NCBI GenBank assembly: GCA_030068145.1
Contig: JAPJBO010000560.1
Coordinates: 62,001 to 126,000 of the forward strand
Direction: 5' to 3'
DNA from: Diplonema papillatum
Lineage: Eukaryota > Euglenozoa > Diplonemea > Diplonemida > Diplonemidae
DNA length: 64,000 bases
The notes under the pieces were generated by a model. It had not been told where the DNA came from. It searched no databases and was given only the letters and a program-made list of their open reading frames with translations. A program made the translations under genes and the position numbers. Position 1 is the first letter of the stretch. Every line of letters begins with the position of its first letter. This document shows, one piece after another, positions 31,251 through 43,079 of this stretch.

Positions 31251-32827
31251 AAGTACGTGCCATTCAATGACACTTGTATTCACAGCCAGAGGAACCTAGG
31301 GTCGTAGCCGTACGCGTATATTTCTGCGTTTTGTTTCTTCGTTTTCGCAAACATGCAATCCTGGAAGACGTGAGAAGCTCGCCACCCCGACGTGGCGTCC
31401 CGGACATCCTGCTCTGAAAGTCAAGCAAACCGTTCCAAAGCCTGGTCACCCCGTACCGTACGAGTCTTTCTCTGCCTACGATGAGCGGACGTCAGCCGAA
31501 CCGTACTGAAGCCAGACAATCGCACTAAGACCAGGCTATTTTGTCTTGTGCTAAAGCCGTTTAATCAGAGCAGGCGAAACCATTGCAACGGGCAGTCTGG
31601 CACGGGCCAGTATGTAGATGAGCACACCCGGCTGCCTCTGAAGCTATCCGTGCGGGCGACGCTAAGAAGCACTTACCGGTGGATGTCTTTGCTCAGCAAG
31701 CCATTCCTCGTAGGAGTTACGGTTCATGACGTGGGACTTCTCGAGTTCTTGCGCACTTGACCATGGTTAAGACGTACGAAACTTCGACATCAATGCAGCT
31801 ATAAGCATCTGCTGAATAGCACGAAAGGCTTCTCGGCAAAACCCTGTTGTGCACATTTCTTTGACCACGTATTTTACCCCTTTTTAGAGTGAAACCAAAA
31901 ACAATTTCTCGAGAACCTTTTGTCGTGGGTCGAACTGCAACACACACACTCTCGTTGCTGTGCATGAAGCAGAACCCCGGCCTTCTTTCGTTTGATAGGC
32001 TGTTGGTTGTCCACCGCATAGGGGTTCTCTGCGAAGTCTATTGCCCGCACGAGAGAGCGTTGGAGCCTGTTCTGTTTACAATCGGCGTAGTGACGGGGTG
32101 GCGAGCTCCTGTTTCTTCGTTTCCGTTTCAACCTTCACCCACCTTTTCCGCTGTCGATTTAACACAACCCTGTCCAAGAACGGTGCTACGGCAAACCCAT
32201 AACGTGGCACTGCTCATGTTGGCTCGACCGCCCGAAGACATTCTTCGCCGCTCTCGCACCAACATGTGCAATGTTCAAGTAACGGAGATTACCTGTCGGG
32301 TAAAACGTAGCGCGACACGCGCCTTTTTTTACCTTCCAAAAGAACCAGTTGCGACCTCTTGCAGCTATTGCAGCGCTGCAAAATGACAGGTCAAGGGTAA
32401 ACGTGGCACGGCTCATGCTCTTTAGCTTCCGAAGAACCAATTGTACCCCTTGAAGCTCTTGAGCTACAACCAAACCTCCAAAATGGCAGGTAGAGGGACA
32501 CCACATGTCACGACTCAACTCCTGTTCTTTGGCCTTCCAAAGAGCCAGTGGTGTACCCTTCGAAGCTCTTTAGCTACACTGCAACCTGCCAAGTGACACT
32601 GTCGCTGAAAGTCTCTGATGGCATGACTCATGCTCGCTTGGCTCTCCCCAGCCACCTCGTTCCAGTAATTCTGCTGAAAGAAGCTCCAAAACAGAACAAA
32701 ACGAACCTGTCCAGTTAATCCAGTCCCAAAAGAGCTGTGACCTCTTTCAGCCGGGGGATCGGGGCAAGGCAAAGTAAACCAAACACACTTCTTTCCGACC
32801 TCGTCCCCCCATTCTTTTTTTTTTTTT
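31251..32827. other. Intergenic, with related ~120-bp segments at 32.2-32.6 kb
   Basis: Three segments around 32200-32600 share ordered motifs: taacgtggcactgctcatgt, accttccaaaagaacc-like, gcagctattgcagc-like and tcaag/tagaggg-like. They look like a decayed tandem duplication (units near 32200, 32395 and 32505). No gene is seen. Confidence 0.45.
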
Positions 32828-33045
32828 TCCCCGCCCGAGTAGGACCCTCTGACCATGATCAGTCGCCACCTGGAACCACGTACAGGATTAGGTTGCGGGC
32901 AGTTCGGGCAGCGGAAGCCTTTCTTCGTTTTCGCCCACATGTATTGTGCAAAGAAAGCTGAACCGCCCAAGTAAGACTCTTCTGATTAATGACCGCCTCG
33001 AAACCACGTCCAGGACGCGGTCAACGAAAAAAAAGGTTTCTAGAG
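32828..33045 (+). repeat. Two partial copies of dispersed repeat family C
   Basis: ccgcccgagtaggaccctct (about 32831) and accgcccaagtaagactctt (about 32963) are two starts of the same family within 130 bp, each followed by a shortened body. Confidence 0.7.
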
Positions 33046-34050
33046 CCGCCGCTGCACAAGAACGTGCGTGACCATGCTAATCCACGTGATACCTCACAAT
33101 ATTTGACGTCGGGCGGCTTCAGGTCTACATCTTTCTTGCACCTTGCTAAAAAATACGTTGTCCGACAACGACCAAGTTTAAATTATCGCATTTGCACAGA
33201 GTTCTGCGAGCATCCTCACAGAGTCATCGCACCCATCCCACACGACCCCCACACCCTCCCCACAAAAAGCAAACGATAGGTTCAGCATCGCGCATGCCTA
33301 ACCTTAACGAATGGCTCCTTTTCAGGCCGTTTTTCGCGTTGTTTTTCTCTTCTGCAGACTTTTGTTCGGCCGGCGCGCGCCTGCCTTTTCGTTCTTTTTT
33401 TCTATATATATGTTGTCGACAACAAACAAGTAAAAGAATAAAACAAAACTACGCATTTCTTCTTCTCCATTCGCACTTCCCTTCTGTATTTCTTTGTGAC
33501 ATTTTTCTGTTGCTTTTTTTTCAATTTCACCAAGCACGCAACGTTGGATAAACGAAGAGCTGCCGCCGCCACTCGTGCCCATGCATGTTCGTTGCCTTCA
33601 TCGGCTCTCGAAGTAAATTATGCGGTGTGCACCGAAGCAGGGAGTTTGACTTGTTGCAGCTCCGTACTCGAAGAGACCATCCCTTCCGAGTATTGCAGGT
33701 ACAGGGCGCCGAAAGCCCGAATCACAGATGCCCACAAGTTCCAACAAGTTGCAACCGCCGAGAAGTGCGAAGGGGGACCGTTTACGCACGAAACCCAGCT
33801 GAGTTTGAGTTAAACAGTTGCGATATCTGAAGCGATTCTTGGGCACACGGTGAGCGCCAGCTCTTTTTTTCTTTACTTTCCCTCCTCCCCTGCACCCCCC
33901 AGTGCTGATGCTAAGGCCCCTAAACTCGGCATCGTTGTCAGCCGGACGGCAACGAGGGTGGGTGGGTCCCCCCCCCCCCTAAAACCCCCCCCCCCCCCCC
34001 CCCTCCTGCAGGGCCTGTGTGCAGCAGGGTGGTGACCGCTCCAAGGTGGT
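33046..34050. other. Intergenic; no gene seen
   Basis: Contains short (ta)n and a long C-run (33985-34002). No protein-like frame. Confidence 0.4.
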
Positions 34051-34061
34051 TTCCTCAGCAG

Positions 34062-34425
34062 CAGGGGACTTTGGAAACCCGGTTTCCCGGTTTCAGAAAC
34101 CGGGTTTTTCCGGTTTCGGTTTTTCAAAAAAATAAAAATAATTTATAAATTATGATTTCAAGTGGCCCCCTGTACTGTACAGTGACTGCAGTTACATGGC
34201 GCGTCACGGTGTGTCACTGCAATTCGAAGCTTTTCACTTACCATCTCCGTAGTTTGATAGTGAGCACACCAATACCGCAAGCTTATTTCTCACCACCCCT
34301 TCGTCGTGTGCGCGGGGCGACGGTTCCAGGACTCAGACACCCACAGGCACCACAGAGCCCCGAAACCGGGTTTTTGGCTGAAACCGGCTTTTTTGCTTGG
34401 TCAGACAAAGAGCTAAAGTCCCCTG
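34062..34425. mobile_element. hAT-like MITE, 364 bp
   Basis: Ends caggggactttgg and aaagtcccctg are inverse over 11 bp. The flanks are identical 8-bp duplications, ctcagcag, at 34054-34061 and 34426-34433. The interior has aaaccgggttttt repeats in both orientations near the ends and no coding capacity. Confidence 0.9.
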
Positions 34426-34433
34426 CTCAGCAG

Positions 34434-36567
34434 CGACCAAGAAAAAAAAACTTTTTTTTTTTTGGCCCAAATCCTCCCAAAAAAGCACTCGAAAAAAAAA
34501 AATTTTGACCCACTTTTTCCACCATTTCACCTTAGAGAATTTAGCTAAGGTGGGTCCCACAGTAGGTCCACAGTGGGTTGCACCAGGAGGGGGGGGGGGG
34601 GGGGGTACCCACCCCCACCCAGGGTTAGCAACTTCGTTTTGGGTCTCAGGCTTAGTATCAGCACTGCCCCCCCCCCCCCCCCCCCCTTCTTCACCTTCTT
34701 CCAAGTTTCTTTTCCGTTACTCGCTCGCGCATTTTTTTCGCAGTCGCCGAACACCTGCGCCACGGACCATGATCCCGCAGTCTTCAAATAGCTGTCCAAA
34801 AACTGAGGGGGTTCTTTACATGGGAAAAAGTGTCAGAAAACGCCCGAAAACAAAAAGAAGTGCGGGAAACACGAATGCAAGAGCGCGCCCGACCGAAGGC
34901 AGATACCGTACCCTTGCTAACCCATGCTTTCGTTCCGAGGCGCTGACCTAACCTCTTCAAATGGCCCCGCCTCATGGGTCAACCGGAAGCTGGAAAACAC
35001 CGGCTTCTTGAAACAGGAATCCTGTCTGATACCCTCTGCTCATGCCACAAACCAACATTCCTCTTTGCCGGAAGCCTCTCCGGAGATTCAAACCCCCGGA
35101 GCTCCCAACGAAACCTGCTCCCAAAGAATGCTTCTGCAGCTCTCCAGATGGCTCAAAGCATCTGCAGAATAACACGAAAAGCCTCCAGGCAAAACCCCGT
35201 TTTCACACTTCTTCGTCTCGTGTAATGAAGAAGAAATAAATAAACCCCCCAAATTGCCCGCGGTATGCTTCTGTCAGTAAACATGAGACGGTCAACCGGA
35301 GACTTAAGACATGCCAGCCGGCTGACCCACTCTCCTTTTTTGCTAGCACACACAACACCGGTGGGTCCTCTTTTGCAGGGCTCGAATCGACAACGGCCGG
35401 GGTAGTAGGCAATGAAAGTGTACACGCAAGTTAGTGATGATGGCGGAAGCCAGGCAACAAGGTTACGCCTACCTTCACCCACTCCTACTCTCACCGGGGA
35501 GTCTTTAGGATTCTCACTCCGTACTGGCTCCACGACAGGGCGGGAGGGACAACCCATCCAGAATCGACGGGCTCCCTCGTTTTGCCTTGGGCATCGTTTG
35601 CTCACGCAAGCGAGGTTGAGCGAGCGTTTCGGCGAAGCTTGCCATTCAACACGCCGGGTGCTAGCGCCAGCGCGTCTCGCGCTAGCACCCAGCAAGGTAA
35701 GCATCCCCAACCGTATCTACCTGTTGGTTTGCCCTGTCAAGAACAATCAACGAGCTAGCGCACAGCAAATAATTGAGCTTTAGTATGACCGCCTAGGCCT
35801 GCTCTTTACCTGAAATACGAGCTCGCCACTCGTACAACAAGATTTGTGTGATGGTGATGATGGGAAGAGTGAGTTGCTTTCGTTGACCGCAGCGCTTGAT
35901 GGTTTTTTTCTTCTTCTTTTTTTTGCGCACACCTGCATTCAGGACGCAAGTGAAAACGCCACGGTTCGCGGTGACGAGCTTCTCATTTCCTCCATGTTTA
36001 AACAAGAATATCGCGAAGACGTTTTCCTCCCTCCCCACACTTTCTTCGAAGAAAACTTGATGCTAGCATCAAACATGCACGAGAGGCAGCGTCCTGCCTA
36101 AACATTAACTAAGATTCTCCCCCCATACCAGCGCATACCCCTATACGAAGACTACCGCAAGATTTTCCTTGCCTTTCCTTGTTCCTCAAAACCAGCACCA
36201 ATAATAATTACGACCCCCGTACTTCCCAGCCTTGATGGCAGATCCACGAGTTATTTTGCAAATTGCCACCGCGATGTAATAAGAATGGAAAAAGAAACGC
36301 CAAAAAAAAAACAAAATGAACGACTCGGAACGAGGAGATGACACCCTACTACACTGGTGTCCAGCGCTACTGGCACCCTGTACGGACAGTGCTCAGAGGT
36401 ATGCGGGGCGCTTCATGACTACATGCCACTGTGCATGGTCACAGGTACAATGGATGCCATGAGCTAGTACTAGCCGATCTGCGCTGGGCTCTCGTACTTG
36501 GCGATCCAGGCTCACGTCGCTCTGTCGCTTCCGCAGTTACGGTCCGCCTGGCGACAAGGATGTTGGT
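34434..36567. other. Intergenic, G/C runs and a short hairpin
   Basis: G-run at 34588-34605 and C-run at 34667-34686. A hairpin lies at about 35657-35691 (gggtgctagcgc with gcgctagcaccc). A segment at about 35850-35990 recurs inverted at 40850-40930 (gtcaccgcaaaccgtggcgt and neighbours). No gene is seen. Confidence 0.5.
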
Positions 36568-36705
36568 TTGTTGAACGCTTACGCCCGCCACTAAACCCAG
36601 ATTTACCTGTGTTTCGTATGGGCTACAGCACATTTACCTCCTTTGATCTATCGCAACTGGCAGTCTGCTCAAGCATTTCCTACAAAGCGGGTGGTTATAC
36701 AAGAA
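36568..36705 (-). repeat. Dispersed repeat family A, copy
   Basis: ttgttgaacgcttacgcccg through ctatcgcaactggcagtctg to the ggttatacaag end. Well preserved. Confidence 0.85.
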
Positions 36706-37300
36706 AACAAATCCAAAACGTTGAGTGCACAACGCAACAAGGCGCGTCTATGTATCTCACCTCCGCGACGCTGATGAGGCGCCTGCAGCCCTGGAAGAGG
36801 GGAACGAACGTAGAACCCCCCTAATTCCCGAACAGGGCTGGAGCCAGGGCCGGCTTTCCGGTCAGGTAATTAGCTTCTATATCCACATTTGGACTGTCAG
36901 TCCAAATTTGGAAAGGCCGGCGGGAAAAAGAAGTAAAATAATGGCACTCCACCGCGACGCAAAAAGCCGTCGGTCTGAAACTGGAAAATGTGCCGGACAC
37001 TAAGCTAATGCCCTGCTTTCCGGTTTCAGAAGAGAAAAACAAAAAGGAATAGGCGCGATGTTTGTGCAAAATGGCAGGATTCGTTCCGGCCCGGAACCGG
37101 CTTGTTCCACTTCATCGCACTGCTCCAGCGCATTCACTGCCACGCAATAAAAAAGGCCGGTGGATCTTGCTGCGTGCTTATCATCGCGACACTGTCGGAG
37201 ATCGGGTCAACCTTCCCTTCGGGCCGGTCTTGACCTAACTTCCCGGCGCGGAGAAGAATTGCGCTCAGGAGCAAGGGTATCAGAGGTGGGCCCCCTAGTG
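36706..37300. other. Intergenic; no gene seen
   Basis: Contains a short imperfect hairpin (ccacatttggactg with tccaaatttgg, about 36882-36912). Around 37090-37130 a segment (cggaaccggcttgt with tcgcactgctcc) resembles one near 45575-45610. Confidence 0.45.
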
Positions 37301-37458
37301 CAGTGATGGGTGTGCACGCGTGCGCGCCGATTTTCAAGAAAAGTGCGCACGGCTGCGTACCGCACGGCTGCACTGCGCAGTGTACCCAGACGGTGCGCAC
37401 GCGTGCGCACCGATTTTCAAAAAAAGTGCGCAGGTCATGCCGTGCGCATCCATCACTG
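37301..37458. mobile_element. Small hAT-like MITE, 158 bp
   Basis: Termini cagtgatgg and ccatcactg are exact inverses. Flanks ccctagtg (37293-37300) and ccctagta (37459-37466) match at 7 of 8 positions. The interior is two direct copies of a gtgcgcacgcgtgcgc...ccgattttcaa...aaaagtgcgca unit. Confidence 0.82.
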
Positions 37459-37466
37459 CCCTAGTA

Positions 37467-38299
37467 TGTAGACGCTGTTCACGAGCCCTGCAGCTTGCTG
37501 TGTTCGGGTCCAAGGTCCGCATGGCGCGGTCCAGCTTCAGAAGAGCGGGCGTTGCACCCACGTTTTCGGCGTGCATCTGCACAGCGTACTTTTTGGTTGC
37601 GTGCAGCACGCCCGCATTTCTGGTGTGTATTGGCGCACTCATTAGCTCCAGCTTCTAGGCCCTTGCCGGATCTCCAGAGGTCCCATCTGGACCGCCACAC
37701 GGCCATGCTTGTCATAGGTGTTTTGGAATGCTTCTTGACCGCGTCGCACCCGAATCTGATCAGAAAGAGCCATACGGCAACTGCATGCTTATCAAAACGA
37801 ATGACACGTTCGAAAGCCGAACGCCGCCCACTTCTCCCTGTCCTCTTCACCCCCCCTCCAGTCGAATCGCCTGCCTTTCGGCGATACACAAGATAACTTG
37901 TCGAAATCAACTATGGCGACCTTGTGCCGTGCGCCTAATCTTTGACCGACAGGCTGACGGTCAGCGTCATTCAAGGCATCTTGCCACCGCACACGCTCTC
38001 TTTTAAAGGCAAGCGAATGTACGAAAGCCCGGCCAGCGACGTGGTCGCAACGTTGAAGCCAGAAACAACGCAGCCTCTGCGGTCAACGGGAGACGCTAAA
38101 ACCAGGCAGCGTTCGTGCTGAAGCGCCGAGTCGACGCCTGGCTACAGTCAGACAACGGCACACCGACTTTCAGACTGAACTCCAGAGGAAAGCCGGTGCC
38201 CGCGTCGCTTTTCGACTGCAAACGGTCCTGATGCGAAGCCCACCGCGGTACGAGCTGTGATAAGCGTTTTCGAATTCGAAGCCCAATCGTTGCCTCAGA
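37467..38299. other. Intergenic; no gene seen
   Basis: No repeat family or protein-like frame recognised. Confidence 0.4.
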
Positions 38300-38592
38300 A
38301 ATACTCGACGTAGCTGCTTCGACTCCGAATGGAAGGGGGGAAATATAGAGGTAAGGGGCAAATACAATACAAACACAATCTGATTTGTTCTTCGCTTACA
38401 CCACCGTGTGTTGTTTTCTCACTCAGGACTTTGACCTGTTGTGTTTGTGTGATTTGTCGTGTAGGGGTAGACCCACACGACCTCACGTCCGTTCAACACG
38501 TGGTTCGGTAGTTACAGCACTTGGGATCCCTTCTGTTCTTTGTCGGGCAGCATCGTCGAGCATTTCCTTTCAAGCTGGCGCTTATGTAAAAA
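38300..38592 (+). repeat. Large inverted repeat, left arm
   Basis: The outer part (aaatactcgacgtagctgct through gaggtaaggggcaaatac) and inner part (gtttgtgtgatttgtcgtg through agctggcgcttatgtaaa) are inverses of 40565-40826. About 75 bp in the middle differ. Confidence 0.85.
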
Positions 38593-39502
38593 ACCCCGGC
38601 CACCCTCCATCCTGCAGCGCAAAACGCCCAGTTGCAAGCGAAATCCTCAATATATAGGACATGCGCTGCTCGCAAACGGGGGGACAAGAAACAAAGAACG
38701 ACGGGTGAGCGGCGCGTGTGTAAGACGCCCCTGCTGGATGTCCAGCCGGCAACAGGTTGCGCCGGGCCGCACGTGGAGCAAAGGCAAAACCGGCCTCGGG
38801 GCATCTCTTTGCCCAAAGCTTTGCATCTGCGGGTGGACAACATCCGGTTCGCCGAGCGCAGACTTGCCTGCCCAACTCAGCACTTCAGAGACCGGGTCTG
38901 AACTTTTCCTTTTCTAGCTGAGAGGGGACGCTCTTGACGAAGAGCTCCCTAGTTTTACGAGCTGCTTTACCTCTTGAGGGACCCACGAAGTGGGCAAGTG
39001 CCGTTCTCACATTGATCGTCAACTGTGATGCAGCGCCGACCCTGTCAGTAGCTCGCTCTCGTCGAGGAGAGAGCAAGTACCCTAAAGCAAACCGAACAAA
39101 GGAAAACAATGAAGGAAAAGACCACACAAACGTTGACTTGCTGCGCAACCCCCGAAAGAGCGGGAGAAGCCTCATTCGAGTATTGATGCAGTGCCTACCA
39201 TCCAATCAGTATTCTGCTCTCAAAGGCATGGCGAGTACCCTAAAGCACACCGACAAGGAAAATAAAATGGACGCAAACGTTAACTTGCTGCGCTAAATCG
39301 GGGGGGTAGGGGTCGGATTTGAGTACACGGCGAGTCCAGCCTCAGAAGCTGGAGTTAAAGAGGGGTGTGTACACGACACCCGAAAAGCGGGGGTGCAACC
39401 CTGGCACCCGCTTTCTCTATACCCCAGCTTCTGAGGCTGACCTCCACCGTGCAAAGAAGGGAAAGAGGAAAAAGCAGGGAAGAAGAAAAAAAGAAAAAAA
39501 GC
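38593..39502. other. Intergenic between large inverted repeats, with a fold-back
   Basis: A fold-back lies at about 39334-39440: cagcctcagaagctgg pairs with ccagcttctgaggctg around a small cgaaaagcgggg region, related to 25.2 kb. A short duplicated segment (gagtaccctaaagca at 39226 and a gcaagtaccctaaagcaaac version near 39069) is present. No gene is seen. Confidence 0.5.
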
Positions 39503-39691
39503 GCCGCTCCTGGTCCAGGAACGTGACAGTCAACCACAGCTTGCAAAGCTTGAGTCGGAGGCAGCACAGTGCCACCACGCCCGTCCGCTCTGCCCTGCGG
39601 CTGACCGTCTCGACGAGCTTAGCCTTGATGCTTTAGTTTGGGAAATCGGTAGCCACTTGACCCGTAGGCCCGTGGCTCTGCAGTACCGCCG
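39503..39691 (+). repeat. Dispersed repeat family F, copy 2
   Basis: Same start and end as 9749-9972 but lacking about 35 bp after cgacgagctt. Confidence 0.88.
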
Positions 39692-40028
39692 AACACGTGA
39701 AGCTTGGCTCCCGTGTAGCAGGCTTTCCCTGGTACCCTAGTAATTTTTTGTTCATCGCAAAAAGCAGGGAAATAAGGTTAGCCCATACATACCGATACCG
39801 GTCAGGTCGCGCAAAACCGGGCAGGCAGACAGGGTTCTTTTAGAATTTTCGCACGCTCCCCCCTCCCCCCCAAGAAACATTTTCCCCCCCAAGTGACCCC
39901 CCCCTCCCGTAGTAGTTTACTTCGCAGATTGCCACCGTAAAAAGAAGACGAGTCAGTGCTGCCTAGCGAGTCGCAGTCACAATCAGGGCGAGTGCCCTGA
40001 GTTTTTTAACTGATTGCCCAGACACGGT
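39692..40028. other. Intergenic; no gene seen
   Basis: C-rich runs near 39860-39905. Nothing recognised. Confidence 0.4.
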
Positions 40029-40268
40029 TGTAGGGGCCTTCTCCCCGTGACGGATTCGCCTGTGCTCTAGTAGCACGGGTGGTCCTGGCTGTGACGAAGC
40101 TACGAACAGCCGCCTGACAAACCAGACTCACACCGCTGTCCTGTCTGCAGACACTCAGGTTCTGCGCTGATGATGGTCCGCCTTATGTGTCCAGGTGGCT
40201 TAAAGGACCGAAACACGGCGCAGACGGGACCAGTGCGGTGTTGAGCACATACCCATTCCAAGCACGTT
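40029..40268 (+). repeat. Dispersed repeat family G, copy 1
   Basis: About 240 bp from tccccgtgacggattcgcct through cgaacagccgcctgacaaac to cccattccaagcacgtt. Repeats at 42842-43079 in the same orientation at roughly 90% identity by eye. Confidence 0.88.
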
Positions 40269-40564
40269 CTTGCAATCCCCTCCCACAGTGGGGAGTAGAG
40301 AAGAGCGAGTGTACAAAGAACGGACCGCGAATTCTCTTGCCTAACAACGACACCCCCCTCCCGAAGAATGAGGTGCACACAATATCGCGGTGAAAAAAAA
40401 GAAGGAAAACTTGGTGCTGGCATCAAACATGCATGGAAGCAGTGTTCTGTCCAAACACTAAGCTGAGATTTTCCTCGCCCGCCTGCTGTTCTGTTTCTGT
40501 GTGACTGACTCTGTCGATGCTCAACCTCAACCAGGGCAGTTTTTGTTTGTCTTCTGTTTTTTTT

Positions 40565-40826
40565 TACATAAGCGCCAGCTTGAAAGAAATGCTCGACGAT
40601 GCTGCCCGACAAAGAACAGAAGGGATCCCAAGTGCTGTAACTACTGAACCACGTGTTGAACGGACGTGAGGTCATGCGGGTTTACCCCTTCACGACAAAT
40701 CACACAAACATACCATAAGCAGCGCCACAAGTTCACGAAAAGAGACGGTCAGTGTAGTGTATTTGCCCCTTACCTCTATATTTCCTCCCTTCCATTCGGA
40801 GTCGAAGCAGCTACGTCGAGTATTTT
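40565..40826 (-). repeat. Large inverted repeat, right arm
   Basis: Inverse of 38300-38592, about 2 kb away. The middle of this arm carries ccataagcagcgccacaagt ... gagacggtcag, also found at 15117-15160. Confidence 0.85.
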
Positions 40827-42170
40827 GACACCAAACAGGAATCGAAAGGAGAAGCTTGTCACCGCAAACCGTGGCGTTTTCATTTGCTTCCTGATAGCAC
40901 TTCCCATCGCCATCACCATAATATTGTATCAGCCGCGGTGCGACTGACGAGCTCCTCTTTTTGTGTGGACAAGCACCGGGTGTGCAGGATGAACTAGTTT
41001 GTTTAACTCGCGATCACGGCCGTTTGAAAGTCTAACGTACCCTAAAGCAAGACGGTTCCTCTCCCTCTTTCGTGAAACGATACGCAAATAAGGAAGCAGC
41101 TTCCTTTCTGATTAGTCGGCTATTCTTCCGTGACAGCCAGACGTTGGCAGCAGGGCGTCACGTTAGGTGGCCAATGCACACCATGGCAGCGGTGTACCCA
41201 CCATGTGCTGTAGCCATGTTGTTGGGTTCTGCTAAAGCATCGAGATGATATTCCACGCTCCAGATGGCCAATGCACCAAGTCTCTGAGTCAGACTTTCCG
41301 CTTGCATTGGAAAGCATGCCGATGCTCTGATCTGTCGTGGTCTATCACACAATCTTCCCGGAAAATTACTGTGCATGAGCGCGGAAGCGCTCACGCATAG
41401 TGAGCTAGCCTCGAAAGCAAGTCGACAACAGCAGAACCGAACGGACATTCAAACTAGGAACCTGACTCGAGGATGGAAGAAATGTGGTCCCTTTCTTGTG
41501 TTAAATTGTTGGGACTCAAAACCGTCAAACAGAAAGCAGGAAATCAGTAACTGGCAGCACTACACGAAACTTACCCATGCAGGTGAGTTTTGCTAGTGCA
41601 CACTTACAGAAGAAAGCGCCGTACTATTTTGTTTCGGCCTGCCAAAGCTGGGCCTTGACCCTTATAGCTTTCTCTGGCATTGTCTTTTTCAGCAGCCGCC
41701 GCTCAACAGAATTCGACGTGGGCGGCTTTAGATTTACATCTATACGACTAAGCTGCGAACGAGTAAAATAAAAGAAAAGAACAAAAGCGGAACAACGCAC
41801 TTCTTTCGCCACCATCCCCACTTCTTCTTGTCTTCTTTGCTGTGGAATTGCAAGTGGCGTGTTTCGAAAAAGAGTAGGCACATACAACACTTTGGCAGCC
41901 GGCTCGCGACCACCAAGTTTCGGCACTTTGTCAGCGGCACGTCGGAAAGCGTACCACGAGACGAGGGTACGCAGGTCAAGTCCTCGTGAACAAATAATAT
42001 TCTTCGGGTTCGATCGGCCGCGTTTTGACCCACCCTGCCCCCTATTCTGGCCATTTTGGGACTATGCCAAAGTGTTTTACGTGCCTCTCCGAAGGAAAAG
42101 AACGGAAGGAGGGGGGGGAGGGGCTCGAGAGGGGGCCGAGGCTACGCGCGAAAGGGTCATTTTCTTTGTA
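40827..42170. other. Intergenic; no gene seen
   Basis: 40850-40930 is the inverse of part of 35850-35990. A short direct pair with ggccaatgcac (41171 and 41267) is present. Nothing coding. Confidence 0.45.
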
Positions 42171-42300
42171 TAAGCACCTGCTTTGTAGAAAATACTTGAA
42201 GGGACTGCGCCACATAAAAATGTGCTGTAGCCCACACGAAACACAGGTAAATCTGGGTTTAGTGGCGGGCGTAATCGTTCAGCAAAAAAGACCCACTTTG
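42171..42300 (+). repeat. Dispersed repeat family A, copy
   Basis: tataagcacctgctttgtag through gtgctgtagcccacacgaaa to gcgggcgtaatcgttc, then aaaaaagacccactttgtag. The last part also flanks the 22.06-kb copy in inverted form, so the family extends at least this far. Confidence 0.85.
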
Positions 42301-42841
42301 TAGTCGTATTCTTTCTTGAAAGTATGCCAATACTGCAGGGAATAGTTGACTGGACCTCTTGAGTTTGTGCTAGCCACGAATTGGGGAGTCGGGAGAACCT
42401 ACAAAGCCAAAAGCAGGACCGACCCCCCCCCGTTCGTGAGAAAAAGCGAAGAATAAAACCCCTTTCTTTTTTTCCGTCTATCTTTGTCAAGAGCTGCAAC
42501 TCAACTATTCTACCCCGCTAGCCTCCGTCGAAGTAAGCACAAGGCAGTCCCTCGAGTATTTTGCTTGCAGCGTTTGTTACGGGGCTTCCACCTTCGGAGT
42601 GCTCATTTCATGGGCAGTTGGCAGCTCACTTGTCGATACGACATTTCGCCAGTCAACCCAACAAGCGTCGCTTTCCATTGCGAACTCACTGAGGCCCTCG
42701 AGTAGTTCACCGCGCAGCCTTTAGAATGCCCCAGCCCCCCGCTTCTCTTACCTTAAATACTTGGCAATTCCTTTGCCGCAGGCGATCTTTTTCGCCCGCG
42801 CTTGTCGAGTCTCCAAATCCCCCCATCCCCCCACCCCTCTT
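42301..42841. other. Intergenic; no gene seen
   Basis: 42521-42563 (agcctccgtcgaagtaagca with ctcgagtattttgc) is a fragment related to the 17.63-kb and 48.06-kb family A-type fragments. Confidence 0.45.
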
Positions 42842-43079
42842 GTAGGGACCTCCTCCCCGTGACGGATTCGCCTGTTCTGGTAGCACGGGTGGTCCGGAAC
42901 GGCTGTGACGAGCTACGAACAGCCGCCTGACAAACCAGACTCACACCGCTGTCCTGTCTGCAGACACTCAGGTTCCGCGCTGATGATGGTCCGCCTTGTG
43001 TGTCCGTGGCTAAAAGAACCGAAATACGGCGCAGACGGGACCAGTGCGGTGTTGAGCACATATCCATTCCAAGCACGTT
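42842..43079 (+). repeat. Dispersed repeat family G, copy 2
   Basis: See 40029-40268. Same boundaries (tccccgtgacggattcgcct to tatccattccaagcacgtt) with small indels. Confidence 0.88.
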
